From Kitasatospora sp. GP82 (GTDB lineage: Bacteria > Actinomycetota > Actinomycetes > Streptomycetales > Streptomycetaceae), in assembly GCF_029892105.1 (NCBI RefSeq), contig NZ_JARZAJ010000021.1:62001-126000 (forward strand): a stretch of DNA of 64,000 nt, written 5' to 3'. The notes under the pieces were generated by a model that did not search any database, had not been told where the DNA came from, and worked only from the letters and a program-made list of their open reading frames with translations. The translations under genes and the position numbers were made by a program. Every line of letters begins with the position of its first letter. The stretch's first letter is position 1. Positions 57,644 through 64,000 of this stretch are shown piece by piece.

Positions 57644-57669
57644 AACGATTCACCAGTGTCGCTCATTCC
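57644..57669 (-). promoter_or_regulatory. SigR-type promoter of trxB
   Basis: Minus strand reads GGAAT, 18 bases, GTT, the consensus of the thiol-oxidative stress sigma factor SigR. Its place before trxB matches the known sigR control of trxBA in Streptomyces. Confidence 0.75.
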
Positions 57670-57851
57670 CAGGGGTCCGCGCAGCAGGCGCCCGAGGAAT
57701 GGGCGTTGCGTGCCCACGCAGTGGCGGGGATTCACCGCCCCGGCGACCGCAGTTGGCGCGGTCGGCGGTTCGGGGAACGGCACGGACGGCTGCGGGACTG
57801 CGGTTCGGTCTGCGGCCCGGTCAGTGGCCGGTCAGTGACTCGGCCGATGGC

Positions 57852-58802
57852 TCATCCGGCGGGCAGGACGCGGTGCAGCAGGACGGTGGCGCCCGGGCAG
57901 GAGGGTGTGACGAGGTACACGTCGAGGCTGCCGGGCCGGTCGGGGAGCGGGTACACCAGGGCGGTCACCTCGGCCGAGCCGTAGCGGCCGTGGCTGACGG
58001 CCAGTGGCGTGTCGGTGGAGTGCCCGGTGGCGGAGGAGAGACAGTCGGGGACGGCGGCGGGCAGCCTGCCGCTGAGCTCGGGTGTGTTGGCACCCTCCGG
58101 CTGCGCGGCCGCCGAGGGTGCCTTGGGAGTTGCCTGTGCCGCCATCAGCTGGTGGACCTGATCGGCGAGTTGATCGTCCTGGAAGACCGGGATGCCTGGC
58201 GCGACGGCAGGGTGCTGCCGATCGGCGGCCTGGTGGGTGGCCGCTGCGGAGGCGCCGTCGGCACGGCCGGTCTGCTGGTTCTGCTGTACGAGCAGGCCGC
58301 CGAGACCGAGTACGGCGATGACGGCGGCGGCACCCAGCAGGAGCCGGCCCCGGCGCCGCCGACCGGATCGGCCCGGGCCCGCTCCCGGGGCGGCGGGTGC
58401 GTCGGGCCCGGTACCGCTCGCGGGACGCCTCGGCGGCGCTGAGAGGCTCCGGGCGGCGGCGGGAGCGCTTCTGGACGGTGCGGGAGGACCGGAAAGCTCC
58501 TCGGACTGTGTCACTCGCGGTGTCGGAGTCCGAAGGCCCGCCGCCTCCGCGGCCAGGGCCGCGTCGATGCGTTCGGCGACATCGGCGGGCAGCGGCGGTG
58601 CCTCGGCGGCGCCGAGCAGATCCCGGACCTCGGCGAGGGCCGAGTAGGTCTCGGCGCAGTCCGGGCAGTCGGCGAGGTGCCGCTGGAGGGCCGGCACCTC
58701 GTCCGGCGCGACGAGGTCCTCGGCGAGGTCGGCGAGCAGGTCGATGTCGGGGTGGGGGTCCGCGCCTTCGGCAGCGGTCCAGGAGGGGGTACGAGACGTC
58801 AT
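57852..58802 (-). CDS. Anti-sigma factor with zinc-binding N-terminus
   Basis: The 316-residue protein has a ZAS-type motif (ALQRHLADCPDCAETYSALA: H..xCxxC) in residues about 30-60, one membrane helix (GRLLLGAAAVIAVLGLGGLL) near 160-178 and an outer domain of about 130 residues with QDDQLADQVHQLMAAQ and YPLPDRPGSLDVYLV. It should hold SigM at the membrane and release it on a signal; redox-sensitive zinc release is possible but unproven. Its ATG overlaps the sigM stop. Confidence 0.85.
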   Translation of the reverse strand: MTSRTPSWTAAEGADPHPDIDLLADLAEDLVAPDEVPALQRHLADCPDCAETYSALAEVRDLLGAAEAPPLPADVAERIDAALAAEAAGLRTPTPRVTQSEELSGPPAPSRSAPAAARSLSAPPRRPASGTGPDAPAAPGAGPGRSGRRRRGRLLLGAAAVIAVLGLGGLLVQQNQQTGRADGASAAATHQAADRQHPAVAPGIPVFQDDQLADQVHQLMAAQATPKAPSAAAQPEGANTPELSGRLPAAVPDCLSSATGHSTDTPLAVSHGRYGSAEVTALVYPLPDRPGSLDVYLVTPSCPGATVLLHRVLPAG

Positions 58803-59650
58803 CGCGAGGTCACATCTCCTTCCAGGACCTGGTCGGGGAGCCGGGGGCTCTCTCCTGTGACGGAGCCGGGGGCGGGTGGGTTCCCGGACGTGCGTGGCGC
58901 TGTTTCACGTGAAACGGCCGCGCCGGGCGCAGCTGCGTGCGAGGGGGCCGGAGGGGCACCGGCCGGGCCGGTCCCCGGCGCTCCGGTCCCGTGCGAGACA
59001 GGTGCGTGGGGCGCAGGCGCGTGGGGAGCAGCAGCCTGCGGCGGCGCCGGGTGCCCGGTGGTGGTGGGCGCCACCGCCTTGGGCGCGGCCGTTCGCAGAT
59101 GCCGGACGAGCGGCAGCAGTCTGGCCCGGCCACGGGCGCAGCGGCTCTTGACCGTGCCCACCGGCACCCCGAGGAGTTCGGCGGCCTCGGCGACGCTGTA
59201 GCCCTGCATGTCCACCAGGACGAGGGCGGCGCGCTGCTCGAGGGGGAGGGTCGCCAGCGAGGCGGTGACCTCGCGCTGGAGCTCGGCGCGGACGACCACG
59301 GCGTCGGCCGGCTCGGCGCTGCCGAGCAGCGTGTCCAGCTGCTGCGGCTCCTCGTCCAGCGAACCGGCCCGTCGGCTGGCGGCGCGGCGGGCCCGGTCCA
59401 GACAGGCGTTGACCACGATCCGGTGCAGCCAGGTGGTGACGGCCGACCGCCCCTGGAAGGTGTGTGCGGCGCGGAAGGCGGAGACCAGGGCGTCCTGGAG
59501 GGCGTCGGCGGCCTCCTCGCGGTCGCCGAGGGTGCGCAGTGCGACGGCCCAGAGCCGGTCCCGGTGGCGGTGGACGAGGGTCCCGAAGGCCCCCGGGTCA
59601 CCGGCGCAGTGGCGCGCCAGCAACTCGGTGTCGGAGGGCTCCTCGCTCAT
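58799..59650 (-). CDS. sigM: ECF sigma factor SigM
   Basis: The 283-residue protein has sigma region 2 (about 15-80: DRLWAVALRTLGDREEAADA, LQDALVSAFRAAHTFQGRSA) and region 4 (about 125-180: TLPLEQRAALVLVDMQGYSV, AEAAELLGVPVGTVKSRCAR). A Pro/Ala/His tail of about 90 residues (APHAPAPHAPVSHGTGAPG) follows, longer than most ECF factors, and carries a parS site. The overlap with the anti-sigma gene (ATGA) ties the pair. The sigM name follows the conserved position near trxB and murJ. Confidence 0.9.
   Translation of the reverse strand: MSEEPSDTELLARHCAGDPGAFGTLVHRHRDRLWAVALRTLGDREEAADALQDALVSAFRAAHTFQGRSAVTTWLHRIVVNACLDRARRAASRRAGSLDEEPQQLDTLLGSAEPADAVVVRAELQREVTASLATLPLEQRAALVLVDMQGYSVAEAAELLGVPVGTVKSRCARGRARLLPLVRHLRTAAPKAVAPTTTGHPAPPQAAAPHAPAPHAPVSHGTGAPGTGPAGAPPAPSHAAAPGAAVSRETAPRTSGNPPAPGSVTGESPRLPDQVLEGDVTSR
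58902..58915. promoter_or_regulatory. parS: parS site 6, inside sigM
   Basis: Perfect GTTTCACGTGAAAC within the sigM coding sequence, read as VSRET in the Pro/Ala-rich tail. Confidence 0.93.
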
Positions 59651-59733
59651 GCCTGCCCCCTCTGACTGATTCGGTTGCCCGGCCCCGTCCGACCCCGTCC
59701 GACTTCGTGGCCTGGTGCACGGAGCCGTGGACG

Positions 59734-61782
59734 TCAGCCGGTGACGTTGATCTCGGCGATCTGGCCCCGGTACTGGTCCCCATCCTTGGGGATGCTGGTC
59801 AGCCAGATCAAGAGGTATCGGGCGGTCAGCGGCTGCTGGGGCCTGAGGTCGACCTCGCTGCCCGAGGCGCTGATGAGCGCCGCGCCGAAGAGGTCGAAGC
59901 CGCTCTTGGTCGCCGACGGGGTGTCGCTGGTGTCCTTCGGAGCGGCCCGCAGCTCGGCCGTGGTGTCGCCGCCGGCGAACTTGACGTGCACCGAGGTGAC
60001 CTTCTGGGCCGAACCAAGATCGATCATCAGACCGGTGCCCGGCTTGAGGCTGGGGAAGTTGGCGTTGTAGCTGGAGGTCGACCAGGTGGTGGCGGGGTTG
60101 TTGTCGATGGCGTTGCCCGCCGTTTCCTCGTGTTCCGGGCCGGTGCCGAAGACGTTGAACTGGTAGGCGTTCTTGATGGTGATCGGGTTGCCGGAGCTGA
60201 CCACGGGCGGGGCCGAGGGGCTCTGGCCGGCCTTCGGCGAGGTCGTGACCGATCCCTTGTCACCGGTGTCGGTGGTGCTGTTCAGCGAGCTCACGAGCTG
60301 CCAGGACGCCACGCCGATGGCGGCGAGCGCGACCAGTGAGGCGGTCCACTTGACGAGCGTGCGCATCCGGCTCCGCCGCGCCGGGGGCGGGGCGTGCCGG
60401 ACCGCGTGCTGGTGACCACCCGGCGGCTGCCCGACGGGGGGCTGTCCTGGGCGGCCCTGGCCGCCGTTCGGCTGAGCCGGACGCGGGGCGTTGTAGCGGG
60501 GCGGGGTGAAGGCGGGTGGCGCCGGCGGCTCCGGCTGGCGGATCTTCGGCGTCAGCGCGACCGCCTTGGCCAGCTGCTCGGGGCTGGTGATCGGCTCCAG
60601 GCTGTGCGGCAGCTGCTCGCAGAGCGCCCGTGCGGCGAGCTCGGAGAGCCCCTTGTGGACGCCCGCCTTGACCTGGTCCGGCGGTACGCAGCCGAGGCCC
60701 TTGGGAAGCCCCTGGAGGTCGTAGCGGTCCTCGGGGTAGGGCCAGCGGTGGGTCAGCGCGGCGTACAGCAGGGCGCCGATGGAACGGGTGTCGGTGAGCT
60801 CGGAGTCCTCGGCCGACAGACCGCGCAGGGCGGCGTCCACGGCGATGCCGTTGATCCGGTACTGGCCGCTCTCGGTGCGCAGGACGCACCTGGGGGTGAG
60901 ACGCAGATGGGCCTGGCCGCGCCGGTGGGCGGCGGCGATGGCGTCGGTGACCTGACGGACCATCTGGTACGCGTCGTACGGCTCCATCGGGCCGGCGGCG
61001 AGCAGCTGGGCGAGGTCGGTGGCGTCGGGGAGCCACTCGCGGATGACGTAGACCAGCTCGCCCTCCTGCACCGCGTCCAGGACCTGGACGAAGCGCGGGT
61101 CGCCGAGCAGGGCGGCGGACTTGGCGGCGGCGAGGACGTCCTTGGCCCGCTGGTGCCCGGCGGCGAGCAGATGGACGCCGACGGCGCGGCGGAGCTTCTC
61201 GTCGACGGCGCGCCAGCTGCTGAAGGCCGCGCTCTGGCCGATGCACTCCTCCAGCCGGTAGCGGTCGGCGATCTTGTCGCCGCTGTGCCGGAGCGGGGCG
61301 GGGAGGGTGCTGGGAAGTGATCCGTTGCCGGCGTCCGAGACCGCAGGGGACTTCGCCGCGGCAGCCGGCCCGGGGGCGGGCTCGGCAGACTTGGCCGGTG
61401 CGCTGGTCTCCGCCGGTGCGGCGGTCTTCTTCGGCGCGGCGGTCATCTGCTCGGCGGACTGCTTCGCGGCGGCCGCCAGCGCGGCGGCTCCGGCCGCCAG
61501 TTCGGCGGCGATCTCGGCGGACGAGAGCGGGGCGGTGGGTTCGGCGGCCTCCGCCACGGACTCCTTGGTGCCCTTGGTGCCCTTGCCCTTGGTGCCCTTT
61601 GCGCTCTCGGATCCCTTGGCGGCCTTGCGTACCGGAGCATCCACCGAGGCCGCCGGAGTGTCGTCCGGAGCGTCTCCCGACTGCTCGTCCGGCGTGTCGC
61701 CCGGGATGTCTCCGAGTGCCATGGCCAGTGCCGCCTCGTCCGCCACGGACGTGTCGACGACTGCCTTGGTGCCATCAGCCAC
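59734..61782 (-). CDS. Membrane pseudokinase partner of MurJ
   Basis: The 682-residue protein has an Ala/Lys/Thr-rich N-terminus (about 1-165), a kinase-like domain (about 170-400), a Pro-rich linker, one membrane helix near 480-500 (WTASLVALAAIGVASWQLVS) and an outer galactose-binding/discoidin-like domain (about 520-682; ETAGNAIDNNPATTWSTSSY). Catalytic motifs are gone: the VAVK Lys is VGVHLL, HRDLKP is HLRLTP and DFG is NGI. It corresponds to the C-terminal half of mycobacterial MviN, whose pseudokinase binds FhaA when phosphorylated by PknB. GTG start at 61782 after GGAGG; the longer frame upstream has no site. Confidence 0.88.
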   Translation of the reverse strand: MADGTKAVVDTSVADEAALAMALGDIPGDTPDEQSGDAPDDTPAASVDAPVRKAAKGSESAKGTKGKGTKGTKESVAEAAEPTAPLSSAEIAAELAAGAAALAAAAKQSAEQMTAAPKKTAAPAETSAPAKSAEPAPGPAAAAKSPAVSDAGNGSLPSTLPAPLRHSGDKIADRYRLEECIGQSAAFSSWRAVDEKLRRAVGVHLLAAGHQRAKDVLAAAKSAALLGDPRFVQVLDAVQEGELVYVIREWLPDATDLAQLLAAGPMEPYDAYQMVRQVTDAIAAAHRRGQAHLRLTPRCVLRTESGQYRINGIAVDAALRGLSAEDSELTDTRSIGALLYAALTHRWPYPEDRYDLQGLPKGLGCVPPDQVKAGVHKGLSELAARALCEQLPHSLEPITSPEQLAKAVALTPKIRQPEPPAPPAFTPPRYNAPRPAQPNGGQGRPGQPPVGQPPGGHQHAVRHAPPPARRSRMRTLVKWTASLVALAAIGVASWQLVSSLNSTTDTGDKGSVTTSPKAGQSPSAPPVVSSGNPITIKNAYQFNVFGTGPEHEETAGNAIDNNPATTWSTSSYNANFPSLKPGTGLMIDLGSAQKVTSVHVKFAGGDTTAELRAAPKDTSDTPSATKSGFDLFGAALISASGSEVDLRPQQPLTARYLLIWLTSIPKDGDQYRGQIAEINVTG

Positions 61783-61985
61783 CGTGGTCCTGCCTCCCCT
61801 TGTAGCGCCCGGTTCACGTCCCCGGAAAGTCGGCCGCCCGGCCCGGCCCGTCGGGGCTGAGTGGTGCCAGGACAATTGTGCCCACTCATCCTCCCCGGTA
61901 CGACCGCTGAGGGGGCCCGGTGGTTGCCCATCGCCGTACGGAAAGGCATTCTGGCCCGGCGGTGAGCACGACGGTTGACGTCAGG

Positions 61986-64000
61986 TCAGCGTCCGAGCCG
62001 GCTCCGCACCATACCGGCCATCGCGTTGAGCTCTTCGATCCGCATCCGTTTGGCGACCACCGCGAAGACCGCCAGCTGGGCGCTGCCGGCCACCGCCAGG
62101 GTGACGACGCTGCCCAGCCAGCCGCCCGTCAGGCCGTGGAGCAGCAGGCTGAGCGCGAGCCCGACGGCAGCGGCCGGTACCGAGGCGATGGCGAGGCGGA
62201 CGTAGGTCTTGGCGATCCGCGGGGTGTCCAGGCCGCCGATCCTGGCCTTGAGCTTTGGCACCGCCACGGCCACACCCACCGCGTACGAGGCGCCGTAGCC
62301 GAGTGCCATACCGGTGACCGCCAGCTGGGCGGGCAGCAGCAGATAGCAGAGCACCGCCGTACCGGCCTGGCAGCCGGCGACCCAGACGGTGTTGGAGAAC
62401 GGCGTGCGGGTGTCCTCGTACGCGTAGAAGCCGCGCAGCAGCACGTACTGGACGGAGTAGGGGATCAGGCCGAGCGCGAAGGCGGAGAGCATGAAGCCGA
62501 CTGCGGTGGTGCCGTGGGCGACCGAGCCCCCGTTGCCGAGGCCGTAGATGGTGCCGCCGATCACCGGGCCGAGGGCCAGGAAGAGGAAGGCGGCGGGGAC
62601 GATGGCCACCGCCGAGGTGCGCAGCCCGTACGAGAGGTCGTCGCGGACGGCGCCGGGGTCGTGGTCGGCGGCGGAGCGGGAGAGCCGGGGGAGGACGGCA
62701 CTCATCACCGAAACGGTGATCACGGCCATCGGCAGCTGCCAGATCAGCAGGGCGTTGGAGTACGCGGCCAGTCCGACGCCCAGGTAGCCCTTGGATTCGG
62801 CGGCGCGTCCCGCGGCGGTGGCGAGCTGGGTGACGACCAGGTAGCCGGCCTGGTTGGCGAGGACGAAGAGGAAGGTCCACTTGGCCAGCCGGGCGGCCTT
62901 GCCGAGGCCCTGGCCGCGCCAGTCGAACCGGGGCCTGAAGCGGAAGCCCGAGGCCCGCAGGTAAGGGATCATCGCCAGGGCCTGGACGGCCAGGCCGAGC
63001 AGTGTCCCGAGGCCGAGCAGCCGGATGCCCTCGGGGGTGACGCTCGACGGCGTGACCTCGCTGTGCTCGAAGGTGCCGAAGACCCAGATGTACATCCCGA
63101 AGGTGAAGATCACCACGATGTTGTTGAGGACCGGGGTCCACATCATCGCGCCGAAGCGGCCGCGGGCGTTGAGGATCTGCCCCATCACCACGTGGATGCC
63201 CATGAAGAAGATGGTCGGCAGGCAGTAGCGGGCCAGGGCGACCGTGGTGTCGGCGCTGGAGTGGTCCTGCATCAGCGAGTGCGAGATCAGCTGGACCAGC
63301 AGCGGGGCGCCGACCACGGCCACGAAGGCGACCCCGGCCAGACCGGTCATCACCAGGGTGAGCAGGCGGTTGGCGTAGGCGGTGCCGCCGTCCTCGTCGT
63401 GCTTCATGCTGCGGACCAGCTGGGGCACGAAGACGGCGTTCAGCGCGCCGCCGCCGATCAGGATGTAGAGCAGGGTCGGCAGGGTGTTGGCGGCGTTGTA
63501 GGAGTCGCCCATGGTGCCGACGCCGATCGCGGCGGCGATGACCATGGTGCGCAGGAAGCCGGTCCCCCGGGAGACCAGCGTGCCGGCCGCCATGATCGCG
63601 CTGGAGTTGAGCAGGCTCGTGACCCTGTTGGCACCGGCCGTGCCCTCGACGGCGGGCGCTGCCGGGCCTTCGGGGGCGCTGCTCGGCTCGGGCTCGTCCG
63701 GTGTCTCGACCGCAGGCGGTAGCTGGACGGCCGCGACCTGGAGGTTGGCCTCTTTTTCGGAGAGCGGCGGATCGAACTCGACGGCCGGGACGAAGGGCTG
63801 CCGGCCGCCGTCCCCGCCCTTGGTGCCCGTCTTGCTCAGCAGGTCGTCCACACCGACGTACTCGGTGGTCTCGGTGTCCCAGGGCGAACCCTGCGGCCCG
63901 GGCGCCGCCGTGCCGGGCTCGGCCCCCTGGGGGAGGTCGGTGGCGGCCGCTGCGGCCCAGCGCGGGGCCGCAGCGGCCAGACTCGGCTCGGGGCGGTGGG
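61986..64000 (-). CDS. murJ: Lipid II flippase MurJ (5' end beyond window)
   Basis: At least 14 membrane helices are visible, beginning VTSLLNSSAIMAAGTLVSRG, the MurJ/MviN start, and LLYILIGGGALNAVFVPQLV. It moves lipid II across the membrane for wall synthesis. A GTG at 63851 could start a 621-residue form, but the frame stays open with an Ala/Pro-rich sequence to the window edge, and relatives carry a long cytoplasmic N-terminus, so the true start is probably outside. The pseudokinase follows it by about 200 bp on the same strand. Confidence 0.93.
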   Translation of the reverse strand, partial: HRPEPSLAAAAPRWAAAAATDLPQGAEPGTAAPGPQGSPWDTETTEYVGVDDLLSKTGTKGGDGGRQPFVPAVEFDPPLSEKEANLQVAAVQLPPAVETPDEPEPSSAPEGPAAPAVEGTAGANRVTSLLNSSAIMAAGTLVSRGTGFLRTMVIAAAIGVGTMGDSYNAANTLPTLLYILIGGGALNAVFVPQLVRSMKHDEDGGTAYANRLLTLVMTGLAGVAFVAVVGAPLLVQLISHSLMQDHSSADTTVALARYCLPTIFFMGIHVVMGQILNARGRFGAMMWTPVLNNIVVIFTFGMYIWVFGTFEHSEVTPSSVTPEGIRLLGLGTLLGLAVQALAMIPYLRASGFRFRPRFDWRGQGLGKAARLAKWTFLFVLANQAGYLVVTQLATAAGRAAESKGYLGVGLAAYSNALLIWQLPMAVITVSVMSAVLPRLSRSAADHDPGAVRDDLSYGLRTSAVAIVPAAFLFLALGPVIGGTIYGLGNGGSVAHGTTAVGFMLSAFALGLIPYSVQYVLLRGFYAYEDTRTPFSNTVWVAGCQAGTAVLCYLLLPAQLAVTGMALGYGASYAVGVAVAVPKLKARIGGLDTPRIAKTYVRLAIASVPAAAVGLALSLLLHGLTGGWLGSVVTLAVAGSAQLAVFAVVAKRMRIEELNAMAGMVRSRLGR

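Noticed and set aside
61776..61875. Upstream start for the pseudokinase
   Set aside because: The extra 31 codons have no ribosome site, while GGAGG precedes the GTG at 61782.

Overview
This is a high-GC actinobacterial chromosome segment centred on the replication origin. Gene order (pknB-pbpA-rodA-pstP-fhaB-fhaA, crgA, gyrA-gyrB-dciA-recF-gnd-dnaN-oriC-dnaA-rpmH-rnpA-yidD-yidC-jag-rsmG-parA-parB, trxA-trxB, sigM, murJ), the parS sequence GTTTCACGTGAAAC, class E sortases, CrgA, DLW-39 and DUF5324 proteins all point to Streptomycetaceae (Streptomyces, Kitasatospora or Streptacidiphilus). The genus cannot be settled from the window alone.

Layout. 0-3 kb: an XRE-type regulator, a VOC (glyoxalase-fold) protein behind a promoter overlapped by inverted repeats, a PPOX flavin-type protein and a small peptidoglycan-binding protein. 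3-7.2 kb (minus): a TrmH/SpoU RNA methyltransferase, the wreck of a FUSC exporter gene, an HTTM/DUF5819 membrane pair, and a J-domain/rhodanese open frame. 7.5-15.5 kb: a four-part SpoIIE-type phosphatase/anti-sigma protein, a rhomboid-like membrane protein, an MprF/LysX-like DUF2156 protein and a NarL-type two-component system. 15.6-24.7 kb: tRNA-Leu and the plus-strand growth and cell-wall cluster fhaA, fhaB, pstP, rodA, pbpA, pknB. 24.8-32.5 kb: a Rha-like protein, two class E sortases, pabA, small membrane proteins, a DUF881 protein, crgA, rhomboid protease, cyclophilin and DUF5324, with a DnaA-box cluster beside crgA. 32.6-35.4 kb: tRNA-Ala, a DLW-39 protein, a broken second copy of the Rha-like gene, tRNA-Ile and a cyclopropane fatty acid synthase-like methyltransferase. 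35.7-49 kb: replication genes around a roughly 1-kb oriC full of DnaA boxes. 49-55 kb: membrane-insertion, RNA-modification and chromosome-partition genes, with five perfect parS sites and one near-match spread over 7 kb. 55.3-64 kb: a GNAT acetyltransferase, the thioredoxin system behind a SigR-type promoter, SigM and its anti-sigma factor, a pseudokinase and MurJ, which runs off the window.

How the genes work together. DnaA, DnaN, RecF, gyrase and DciA initiate and sustain replication at oriC; ParA/ParB acting on the parS array segregate the origin. PknB/PstP phosphorylation with the FHA proteins controls the RodA-PbpA wall synthase and, by analogy with mycobacterial MviN-FhaA, the MurJ/pseudokinase lipid II flippase module at the far end. 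TrxA/TrxB and SigM with its anti-sigma factor form a redox/envelope stress block.

No mobile element, CRISPR array or obvious new multigene system is visible; most of the window is conserved core. The less ordinary items are two decayed genes (FUSC exporter, Rha-like copy), the uninterrupted J-domain/rhodanese frame, a 22-codon leader ORF coupled to pstP, an unusual perfect palindrome near tRNA-Ile, and DnaA-box clusters outside oriC.
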